A DNA stretch of 5,095 bases, taken from Bryobacterales bacterium. Lineage in GTDB: Bacteria; Acidobacteriota; Terriglobia; Bryobacterales; Bryobacteraceae. The position numbers and the translations under genes are program-made. Below, piece by piece: positions 1-5,071 of the stretch; positions within the stretch are counted from its first letter, which is position 1, and every line of letters begins with the position of its first letter. The stretch covers positions 578 to 5,672 of the forward strand of contig DOZZ01000211.1 in the NCBI GenBank assembly GCA_003517725.1, given 5' to 3'. Under the pieces are notes generated by a model. The model saw nothing but the letters and a program-made list of their open reading frames with translations, was not told the origin of the DNA and made no database searches.

Positions 1-1140
1 GAACACATGATGTTCCAGGGCTCGCAAAATCTGGGCAAAATGGAATTCATCCAACTGGTGCAGAAGAACGGCGGCGTCCTGAACGGCTCCACGCGCTTCG
101 ACTTCACCAACTACTTCGAAGTCCTGCCGTCGAACAAACTCGAAACCGCCCTGTGGGCCGAAGCCGACCGCATGCGCGGCCTCGCCATCACCGAAGCCAA
201 CCTCACCAACCAGAAGGGAGTGGTGAGCAACGAGGTCAAGGTCAACGTTCTCAACCGCCCGTATGGCGGCTTCCCGTGGCTCGACATGCCGCAGATCGCC
301 AACACTAATTTCTATAACGCGCACAATTTCTATGGCGATCTGAAAGACATCGAAGCGGCCACGCTGAGCGACGTGCAGAGCTTCTTCAAGACTTACTACG
401 CGCCCAACAACGCCGCGCTGGTGATTGTGGGCGACTTCGACGAAGCGCAGGCCCGCGCCATGGTGCAGCGCTACTTCAGGGCGATTCCGGCATCCAAGCT
501 GCCGCCCATGCCCGACCTGACCGAGCCGCCGCAAAAGGAAGAAAAGCGCGCCGCGCACAGCGATCCCCTGGCCAAACGTCCCGCGCTCGGCTTCGCCTAT
601 CACATGCCCACGCGCAACACCCCCGAATACTACGCGATGGGTTTGATCGACCAGATCCTCATAGAAGGCGACGACAGTCTGCTGGCCCAGGAACTCGTCA
701 AGAAGAAGGGTTACACCGGGGGTGTTGAAGGCGGCATTAATCTGCTGGGCAACATGTTCAACTACAGCGGCCCCATGTTGTTCACCATCTCGCTGTTCCA
801 TGACGCCAATAATCCGGCCAACCAGATTCTGGCCGACGCCAGCGCCGTGATCGATGAGCTGGCGGCCAAACCGGTTAGCCCGGCCGTGCTCGATCGCGCC
901 CGCATCAAACTGCGCTCCAGTCTCTATGACAATATCGATGAGACCTTCGGCTTCGGCCGCGCCGACCTGCTGGCCAGCTTCGCGTTGTTCGACGATAATC
1001 CGGCCCGCATCAACACGCTCGAAGCGGAGTTCGCCAAAGTCACGCCCGAGTTGATCCAGAAGACCGCGCGCGAGTACCTGCGGCCCGGCAACCGCACGGT
1101 GCTGACCATCGAGCCCGCCGCCGCCGCGACCGCCAAGTAG
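1..1140 (+). CDS. M16 family zinc metallopeptidase, catalytic subunit (5' truncated by window edge)
   Basis: The frame is open from base 1, where GAA CAC encodes the last two residues (E1, H2) of the HxxEH zinc motif, followed by MMFQGS. The third zinc ligand expected about 76 residues later is Glu78 in GVVSNEVKVN, a spacing that fits the M16 (pitrilysin/MPP-like) family. Residues 1 to about 185 form the catalytic domain and about 190-379 the second M16_C-type domain. A signal peptide and roughly the first 60-90 residues should lie upstream of the window. In the second domain the stretch LVKKKGYTGG has Val and Gly where partner subunits carry the Arg/Tyr pair. The gene is therefore a catalytic half that probably needs the next gene's product for substrate binding. 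That gene begins 12 nt after this stop, consistent with one operon. A periplasmic role in degrading peptides is inferred from the family; the substrate cannot be told. Confidence 0.94.
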   Translation, partial: EHMMFQGSQNLGKMEFIQLVQKNGGVLNGSTRFDFTNYFEVLPSNKLETALWAEADRMRGLAITEANLTNQKGVVSNEVKVNVLNRPYGGFPWLDMPQIANTNFYNAHNFYGDLKDIEAATLSDVQSFFKTYYAPNNAALVIVGDFDEAQARAMVQRYFRAIPASKLPPMPDLTEPPQKEEKRAAHSDPLAKRPALGFAYHMPTRNTPEYYAMGLIDQILIEGDDSLLAQELVKKKGYTGGVEGGINLLGNMFNYSGPMLFTISLFHDANNPANQILADASAVIDELAAKPVSPAVLDRARIKLRSSLYDNIDETFGFGRADLLASFALFDDNPARINTLEAEFAKVTPELIQKTAREYLRPGNRTVLTIEPAAAATAK

Positions 1141-1152
1141 CCCGAGAACAAT

Positions 1153-2514
1153 ATGAAGCCCGCCAAACACACTGCCGCATTGATTCTGGCCACGGCCTTC
1201 CTGGTCTTCGGCGCCGACCGCGAGACACCGCCGCCGGGCGGACCCGCCAAGCCCTTCACGCTGCCCGCGCGGCAGGACTCGACCCTGCCCAACGGCATGA
1301 AGATCACGCTGGTGCCCTATGGTTCCACGCCCAAAGTGACGCTCTCGGCCGTAGTCCACACCGGCCGCTTCACCGAATCGGCCGGGCAGACGTCGCTCAC
1401 GGACCTGGTCACGCGGCTGATGAAGGAGGGCACGGCGACGCGCACCTCCGAGCAGATTGCCAGTGAAGCCGCGGCCATGGGCGGCAGCCTGGAAGTTGCC
1501 GTGGGACCCGACGAAACCGCGTTCAGTATCGACGTTCTGGCGGAGTTCGCGCCACGCGCCGCGGCACTGCTGGCCGACGTGTTGCAGCATCCGAAATTTC
1601 CGGCCGCCGATCTCGAACGCCTGAAGGGCGACATGGCGCGCCAGATCGCTATTGCCCGGTCCACGCCGAATTCGATTGCGGCCGAACGCTTCCGCGCGCT
1701 GCTGTTTCCGGAACACGCATATGGCCGGACGTACCCCAGTAACGAGCAGTTGCAAGGCTACAACCTGGACGCCGTCCGCGCCTACTACGCGGCCAATTTT
1801 GGCGCGGCGCGTACCCACGTGTACGCGGCCGGCAAACTCGACGCGGGGCTTGCGCCGGCGATCGCGAAGGCCTTCGCACCGTGGAGCGCCGGCTCTGAAC
1901 CTAAGATCGAAGCCGCGCATCCGTCTTACCAGCGCCGCATTGACGTGATCGATCGCCCCGGCGCGGCGCAGTCGACGCTCTACATGGGACTGCCGGTGGT
2001 CGACCCCACCAATGCCGACTACATCACGCTGCAGGTCTTGGATTCGCTGTTGGGTGGCAGCTTCGGCTCGCGCATCACGTCCAATATTCGCGAGCAGAAG
2101 GGCTACACCTATTCGCCCTTCAGCACGATCGTGCCGCGCGCCGGCACGGCCTACTGGGCCGAGATGGCGGATGTCACGACGGCGGTGACCGGCGCGTCGA
2201 TGACTGAAATTTTCAAGGAGATTGACCGGATTCGCGCCGAGGCGCCGCCGGCCGATGAGTTGCGCAGCATCCAGTCGTATCTCGCGGGGATTTTCGTCTT
2301 GCGCAATTCGTCGCGCCAGGGCGTGATCCGGCAACTGTCGTTCGTCGATCGCTACGGCTTGGGCGACCAGTACCTCGCCACCTACGTGCAGAAGATATTG
2401 GCGGTCACGCCGGCCGACATTCAGAAGATGGGCGAGAAGTATATCCAGCCGACGAAGATGACGATGGTGGTGGTGGGGGATAAGAGCAAAATCGCGAGTC
2501 AGTTACCGCAGTGA
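1153..2514 (+). CDS. M16 family peptidase-like protein, non-catalytic partner subunit, secreted
   Basis: This is a 453-residue protein. Residues 1 to about 21 look like a Sec signal peptide: a basic start (MKPAKH), a hydrophobic core (TAALILATAFLVFG) and likely cleavage near Ala21. No lipobox cysteine is present. The M16 N-domain begins at TLPNGMKITLV (about 45-54). Where catalytic members have HxxEH before the conserved GT, this protein has D84-L-V-T-R88, so the zinc site is gone. The second domain (about 262-445) keeps the R313...Y320 pair in SNIREQKGYTYSPFS, which in characterised heterodimeric M16B peptidases comes from the non-catalytic chain. The reciprocal losses in this and the preceding gene argue for an obligate heterodimer in the periplasm. 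ATG 1153 is chosen because it gives the signal peptide. Its Shine-Dalgarno is poor (only GAG at 1144-1146), which suggests translational coupling to the gene before it. Confidence 0.94.
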   Translation: MKPAKHTAALILATAFLVFGADRETPPPGGPAKPFTLPARQDSTLPNGMKITLVPYGSTPKVTLSAVVHTGRFTESAGQTSLTDLVTRLMKEGTATRTSEQIASEAAAMGGSLEVAVGPDETAFSIDVLAEFAPRAAALLADVLQHPKFPAADLERLKGDMARQIAIARSTPNSIAAERFRALLFPEHAYGRTYPSNEQLQGYNLDAVRAYYAANFGAARTHVYAAGKLDAGLAPAIAKAFAPWSAGSEPKIEAAHPSYQRRIDVIDRPGAAQSTLYMGLPVVDPTNADYITLQVLDSLLGGSFGSRITSNIREQKGYTYSPFSTIVPRAGTAYWAEMADVTTAVTGASMTEIFKEIDRIRAEAPPADELRSIQSYLAGIFVLRNSSRQGVIRQLSFVDRYGLGDQYLATYVQKILAVTPADIQKMGEKYIQPTKMTMVVVGDKSKIASQLPQ

Positions 2515-2663
2515 AGGCAACTTTTGACAGACCGATGCCGAGCGGGGACACACCTGCTGATGTGTCCCCCGAGCGGCTTTGGCACGCAATGGAAGGTTTT
2601 CGAGCGTGCTACGACGCGGACATTGCGTGGATTGATGTCGCGGCGCGCTTAAAAACCTTCTAG
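2511..2663 (+). CDS. possible small ORF, 50 aa, unknown function
   Basis: A GTG at 2511-2513 overlaps the TGA of the M16 partner gene (GTGA, 4 nt). It opens a frame that runs 50 codons to TAG 2661-2663, ending convergently 15 nt inside the 3' end of ribA. An alternative ATG is at 2535. The C-terminal half is rich in aromatic and acidic residues (RLWHAMEGFRACYDAD, then IAWIDVAARLKTF) and could form an amphipathic helix. I do not recognise a family. For it: a start geometry typical of translational coupling and an unbroken frame across the whole intergenic space. Against it: a perfect 9-bp hairpin (2544-2569) lies inside the frame, the first half uses less GC-ending codons than neighbouring genes, and a frame of this length is easily open by chance in GC-rich DNA. 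It could also be the tail of a decayed gene. Confidence 0.25.
   Translation: MKATFDRPMPSGDTPADVSPERLWHAMEGFRACYDADIAWIDVAARLKTF
2537..2577. terminator. perfect 9-bp hairpin between convergent genes; possible terminator or REP-like element
   Basis: GGGGACACA (2544-2552) pairs perfectly with TGTGTCCCC (2561-2569) around the 8-nt loop CCTGCTGA. Outside an asymmetric internal loop, GCCG (2537-2540) pairs with CGGC (2574-2577). It starts 22 nt after the second peptidase stop, where a terminator is expected, but only TTT follows the stem on the plus strand and no T-run follows on the minus strand. A Rho-independent terminator is therefore only a possibility. The GGGGACA arm also recurs in the repeat array at 4862-4886, so it may belong to a dispersed palindromic repeat family. 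Confidence 0.4.
2583..2660. repeat. two interleaved inverted repeats at the convergent junction
   Basis: Arm pair A is CACGCAATG (2583-2591) with CATTGCGTG (2621-2629), 9/9. Arm pair B is 2592-2609 with 2643-2660, identical at 15 of 18 positions and starting with a perfect GAAGGTTTT/AAAACCTTC. Two of the three differences in B still allow G-U pairing in plus-strand RNA. Pair B includes the ribA stop codon. Because A and B interleave, they could form either a pseudoknot or two alternative folds. This may act as a shared 3' end signal for the two convergent genes, or simply be a decayed inverted duplication of the ribA tail. Confidence 0.45.
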
Positions 2664-3263
2664 CAGATGGCCCATCTTCTGCCGCTTGGTCTCCAGATAA
2701 CTGCGGCGCGTCTCGGCGTGCGCCACGATCACCGGAACGCGCTCCACCACCTCGATGCCGCCGCGCTGCATGGCTTCCACCTTTTCGGGGTTATTCGATA
2801 ACAGCCGGACCCGCGTGATGCCGAAGTGGCGCACAATGGCCGCCGGCAGCTCATAATTGCGCAGATCGCTTTCGAAGCCCAACATGCGGTTGGCCTCTAC
2901 CGTGTCGGCCCCGCGATCCTGCAGTTCATAGGCGCGCAGCTTGTTCATGAGCCCGATGCCGCGGCCTTCCTTCTGCTCGTAGATCAGCAGGCCCGCGCCG
3001 TCCGCCGCGATCATGGTCAGCGCCAGGTCCAGCTGGTCGCGACAATCGCAGCGCAGGCTGTGGAGTACGTCTCCCGTCAGGCATTGAGAATGCACGCGCA
3101 CCAGGGGCGGCCGCGCGGCCAGATCGCCGATGGTCAGCGCGACAGCCTCTTCCAGCCGCCTGCCGAGGTAGGCCTCAAAACCGTGGATACGGAACTGTCC
3201 GTACTCGGAAGGAAAGGCCGCTTCCGCCGCCTTCACGAGCCGAAACGCTGCTGGTGTTTGCAT
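2649..3263 (-). CDS. ribA: GTP cyclohydrolase II (RibA), riboflavin biosynthesis
   Basis: This cytoplasmic enzyme opens GTP to 2,5-diamino-6-ribosylamino-4(3H)-pyrimidinone 5'-phosphate, releasing formate and pyrophosphate, as the first step of riboflavin synthesis. The 204-residue protein is close to the usual stand-alone length (E. coli RibA has 196), and it is not fused to a RibB domain. RVHSQCLTGD followed by LRCDC gives zinc ligands Cys61, Cys72 and Cys74, with the same spacing as E. coli Cys54/65/67. EQKEGRGIGL is the GTP/pyrophosphate-binding stretch. Tyr112 in LRAYELQD, and Asp133 and Arg135 in ESDLRNY, match the E. coli catalytic residues. LLSNNPEKVEAM and the C-terminal KMGHLL are family hallmarks. 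ATG 3263 is the only possible start, because an in-frame TAG lies five codons upstream. No Shine-Dalgarno is well placed: AGGAG at 3283-3287 (minus strand) is about 19 nt from the ATG. The gene is transcribed divergently from the kinase and convergently with the peptidases. Confidence 0.97.
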   Translation of the reverse strand: MQTPAAFRLVKAAEAAFPSEYGQFRIHGFEAYLGRRLEEAVALTIGDLAARPPLVRVHSQCLTGDVLHSLRCDCRDQLDLALTMIAADGAGLLIYEQKEGRGIGLMNKLRAYELQDRGADTVEANRMLGFESDLRNYELPAAIVRHFGITRVRLLSNNPEKVEAMQRGGIEVVERVPVIVAHAETRRSYLETKRQKMGHLLEGF

Positions 3264-3288
3264 GAATAAGGTGAGCTACGTTTCTCCT

Positions 3289-3298
3289 CATTATAATG
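3289..3298. promoter_or_regulatory. palindromic CATTATAATG, candidate shared -10 element for ribA and the kinase
   Basis: The 42-nt spacer between the two divergent genes holds the perfect 10-bp palindrome CATTATAATG, which presents TATAAT on the plus strand (3292-3297) and on the minus strand (3290-3295). It is the most AT-rich spot of an otherwise GC-rich window. Minus-strand use would give ribA a leader of about 20 nt. Plus-strand use would start RNA within a few bases of the kinase GTG at 3306. The -35 regions are poor on both strands (AGGTGA on the plus strand with a 17-bp spacer, GGTGAT on the minus strand). It is inferred from position and sequence only; it could instead be an operator half-site. 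Confidence 0.4.
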
Positions 3299-3305
3299 AC
3301 AACCA

Positions 3306-4616
3306 GTGGACCATCACCTGATTACGCTGTTCGTGCGCCTGGGCGTGATGGTGTCGCTGGCCAGCTTTCTGGTGCGCTCGCTGCGCATCCGCAAGTTACT
3401 GATGCTCGAGAATCGCACGCTGATGCAGCGCTTCCACCTGGCCGGCTGGTTTGCCGCCATCTTCGGCACCGGCGTGGCCATCCGCATTCTGCAGCGCTCC
3501 TACGAAGCCGCGGACCTGGGGTTCGAAGCCAGCCTGCTCACCGGCATCGTCGGCGGCTACGTCTCGGGCATGCTGGCCGGCATGCTGATCTCGATTCCGG
3601 CGATGTTCGCGCATGAGTATTTGAGCCTGCCGTTCTTCGCGGCTATCGGGATTCTGGGCGGCCTGCTGCGCGATTGCGCGGTCGAAAAGGAAGACATCTG
3701 GCGCTTTTCGCCGTTCTTCGACCTGAATATCTATCGCGCCATCTGGCGCCGCCGCCACTTCCCGCGGCCGGTTTACCACATCGTGCTGCTGGCCGGAATC
3801 CTGGTGGCCGAGTTCCTGCGCGCGATGCTGGCCAACTTCTTCCCGCACCGCATCTTCTCGCTGTCTTTCGGGGATGAGCACGGCGCGCCGCTTTCGATAA
3901 TTGCCATCTACGCGTCCACTTATTTCGCCGTGGCCCTGCCGCTCAAGGTATGGAGTAACGCGCGCAACGAGGCCAAAATCGAAGAGCAGGCGCGGCTGCT
4001 GATGCAGGCGCGGTTGGAGGCGCTGACCAGCCAGATCAACCCGCACTTTCTGTTCAATACGCTCAACTCCGTTTCGTCGCTGATTCGCCGCGATCCGCAA
4101 AAAGCGCGCGAGATGATTGTCAAGCTATCGAGCATTCTGCGCCGCATCCTGCGCAAACAGGACAGCCTGACGCCGCTGCGCGACGAGCTCGAATTTGTCG
4201 AAGACTATCTGGCCATCGAACTGGTCCGCTTCGGCGACAAGCTAAAGGTCGAACGCGAGATCGACCCTGCCACGCTGGACCTGCTGGTGCCCAGCATGTT
4301 GATGCAGCCCATTGTCGAGAACTGCGTGAAGCACGGCCTCAGCAGCAAAGTGGAAGGCGGGACCATCTGGCTGCGCGCCAAACGCGGGGCCGGCCGCTTG
4401 CATCTGGAGGTGGAAGACGACGGCGTCGGTATCGCCGAGCCGCGCCTGGCCACCATGCTCCAAAGCGGCATCGGCTTCCGCAACGTCAGCGAGCGCCTGA
4501 AAGTGCTGTACGCCAACGATTACCGCATGTGGATCGAAAGCCAGCCGGGCAAAGGCACACGCATCGCGATCGACGTTCCCGAGGCGCAGTTGGCATCCGA
4601 ATTGCTCGCCGTCTGA
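3306..4616 (+). CDS. LytS/YehU-type membrane sensor histidine kinase
   Basis: This is a 436-residue inner-membrane kinase. Residues about 5-23, 46-63, 76-101, 108-121, 157-177 and 195-214 are hydrophobic and form a multi-pass sensor region resembling the 5TM-LYT domain (NRTLMQRFHLAG, then glycine-rich membrane segments). A charged linker (about 216-240, KIEEQARLLMQARLEAL) is a likely coiled coil. The His_kinase domain follows with LTSQINPHFLFNTLN, where His247 is the expected phosphorylation site. The ATPase domain has its N-box at QPIVENCVKHG (Glu338, Asn339), its G1 box at DDGVGI (371-376) and GIGFRNV (388-394), then SERLKVLY. All motifs needed for activity are present. Kinases of this type usually signal to a LytTR-family response regulator, but none is in the window. 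The start is GTG 3306, with no Shine-Dalgarno; ATG 3348 (Met15) is an alternative but would cut into the first membrane helix. A metallothionein gene follows after 15 nt, suggesting co-transcription. Confidence 0.94.
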   Translation: MDHHLITLFVRLGVMVSLASFLVRSLRIRKLLMLENRTLMQRFHLAGWFAAIFGTGVAIRILQRSYEAADLGFEASLLTGIVGGYVSGMLAGMLISIPAMFAHEYLSLPFFAAIGILGGLLRDCAVEKEDIWRFSPFFDLNIYRAIWRRRHFPRPVYHIVLLAGILVAEFLRAMLANFFPHRIFSLSFGDEHGAPLSIIAIYASTYFAVALPLKVWSNARNEAKIEEQARLLMQARLEALTSQINPHFLFNTLNSVSSLIRRDPQKAREMIVKLSSILRRILRKQDSLTPLRDELEFVEDYLAIELVRFGDKLKVEREIDPATLDLLVPSMLMQPIVENCVKHGLSSKVEGGTIWLRAKRGAGRLHLEVEDDGVGIAEPRLATMLQSGIGFRNVSERLKVLYANDYRMWIESQPGKGTRIAIDVPEAQLASELLAV

Positions 4617-4619
4617 ACG

Positions 4620-4625
4620 AAGGAG
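4620..4625 (+). promoter_or_regulatory. Shine-Dalgarno of the metallothionein gene
   Basis: AAGGAG lies 6 nt upstream of ATG 4632 and directly after the kinase stop codon. It is the strongest ribosome-binding site in the window and fixes the start of the small gene. It also suggests that the metallothionein can be translated at a higher rate than the kinase encoded on the same message. Confidence 0.8.
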
Positions 4626-4631
4626 TCCCCG

Positions 4632-4775
4632 ATGGACAAAAACAAGTGCGCCCACCCGTCATGCGCCTGCGCGCCGGCTCAAGGCAGCAAGTACTGCAGT
4701 CCCTACTGCGAGGCAGCTAAAAGCACTACCGAACTCTCCTGCAACTGCCGCCATCCGGGCTGTGAACTGAAATAG
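4632..4775 (+). CDS. bacterial metallothionein (SmtA/BmtA-like), 47 aa
   Basis: This small gene encodes a cytoplasmic protein that binds soft metal ions (zinc, cadmium, copper) through thiolates. The 47-residue product has eight cysteines, at 6, 11, 13, 22, 26, 37, 39 and 44, and histidines at 8 and 41. The pattern KCAHPSCAC...KYCSPYCEAA...LSCNCRHPGC matches the prokaryotic metallothionein family (Pfam Metallothio_Pro), in which Cys and His form a metal-thiolate cluster. Length and spacing are close to known members (50-60 aa); the C-terminus is short, ending CELK. The start is fixed by AAGGAG six bases upstream. The gene begins 15 nt after the sensor kinase stop with no room for a separate promoter, so both probably share a transcript. 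No SmtB/ArsR-type repressor gene, the usual regulator of smtA, is seen nearby. Family assignment is firm; metal preference cannot be read from sequence. Confidence 0.92.
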   Translation: MDKNKCAHPSCACAPAQGSKYCSPYCEAAKSTTELSCNCRHPGCELK

Positions 4776-4788
4776 CGGGCCATCCGGG
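4750..4788 (+). repeat. 10-bp direct repeat spanning the metallothionein stop
   Basis: GCCATCCGGG occurs at 4750-4759, inside the codons for Cys-Arg-His-Pro-Gly of the metallothionein, and again at 4779-4788, just after its stop. The copies are 29 nt apart. This may be a short tandem duplication of the gene's 3' end or chance in GC-rich sequence. Confidence 0.4.
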
Positions 4789-4837
4789 GGCGTGAGTAAC
4801 ATCCGTTCCCGGACCTGCGGCTTACCGATTTCGCAGG
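4781..4837 (+). terminator. two abutting stem-loops after the metallothionein gene
   Basis: TCCGGG (4783-4788) pairs with CCCGGA (4808-4813), extendable by two G-U pairs. CCTGCG (4814-4819) pairs with CGCAGG (4832-4837). The second stem starts on the base after the first ends. No T-run follows, so if they end or stabilise the kinase-metallothionein transcript they do not do so as a classical intrinsic terminator. Confidence 0.35.
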
Positions 4838-4839
4838 AC

Positions 4840-4913
4840 TCCCCGAAGGGACTCCCCCGAAGGGGACACTCCCCCGAAGGGGACAGATTCCCCGAAGGGA
4901 CTCCCCGAAGGGG
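4840..4913. repeat. array of five short palindromes TCCC(C)CGAAGGG(G)A
   Basis: Five units begin at 4840, 4853, 4870, 4889 and 4902 (periods 13, 17, 19 and 13). Each is a stem of TCCC/GGGA or TCCCC/GGGGA around CGAA; the last unit ends in G instead of A. Spacers are C, CAC, CAGAT and C. On the minus strand each reads as a C(UUCG)G tetraloop hairpin, an unusually stable RNA fold. Stem arms change length together (4 bp in units 1 and 4, 5 bp in units 2 and 3), as expected if hairpin structure is conserved or copied as a palindrome. The unequal, short spacers rule out CRISPR. Confidence 0.85.
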
Positions 4914-4928
4914 CCAGCCTGATCTGGC
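4913..4928. repeat. short hairpin at the array/inverted-repeat junction
   Basis: GCCAG (4913-4917) pairs with CTGGC (4924-4928) around CCTGAT. It joins the palindrome array to the left arm of the 24-bp inverted repeat and overlaps both. Confidence 0.5.
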
Positions 4929-4939
4929 ACTTTCGCGCA
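4916..4939 (+). repeat. left arm of a perfect 24-bp inverted repeat
   Basis: The arm runs from AGCCTGATC to TTTCGCGCA and is matched base for base, in reverse complement, by 5072-5095. The match stops at the inner edge (T4940 against T5071). Outward it may extend further, but the right flank is outside the window. A 24-bp perfect match is far beyond chance, so the two arms have a common origin or are kept identical. Confidence 0.9.
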
Positions 4940-5071
4940 TCCGAAGATCGCAATCCTGGAGCGAAAATTGACGATTTGGCAATTCCAGGCCCAGTTCAGA
5001 CCCAACTAAGGGCAGAAGTGGTGGCCAGCTGAGTTTCCGCAACCAGAAATGGATTGGCGTAAGCGAGAATT

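Noticed and set aside
924..1307. Minus-strand 127-aa open frame across the junction of the two peptidase genes
   Set aside because: It overlaps conserved M16 coding sequence on both sides. Its short hydrophobic stretch is the reverse complement of the signal peptide region.
2578..2580. Classical intrinsic terminator after the 2544-2569 hairpin
   Set aside because: Only three Ts follow the outer stem, so the U-tract is too weak for a confident call; kept as a low-confidence terminator or REP-like hairpin.
2826..3269. Plus-strand 147-aa open frame opposite ribA
   Set aside because: It is antisense to a gene whose zinc and catalytic residues are all intact, so it is a shadow frame.
3264..3288. 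FMN riboswitch upstream of ribA
   Set aside because: The whole divergent spacer is 42 nt, far too short for an RFN element, and none of its conserved segments is visible.
3396..4100. Minus-strand 234-aa open frame opposite the kinase
   Set aside because: It lies entirely within a well-supported kinase gene. Its composition (rich in Gln, Arg, Ala and Asp) is typical of an antisense shadow in GC-rich DNA, and it has no family motif.
4840..4913. CRISPR array
   Set aside because: Units are 12-14 nt palindromes with 1-5 nt spacers, not 25-40 nt repeats with unique spacers of similar length, and no cas genes are present.
4659..5042. Minus-strand 127-aa open frame (and a nested 100-aa frame at 4703-5005) across the repeat array
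   Set aside because: It runs antisense through the metallothionein gene, and its middle is Ser/Pro/Gly/Arg low complexity created by the palindromes. There is no recognisable domain or ribosome site.
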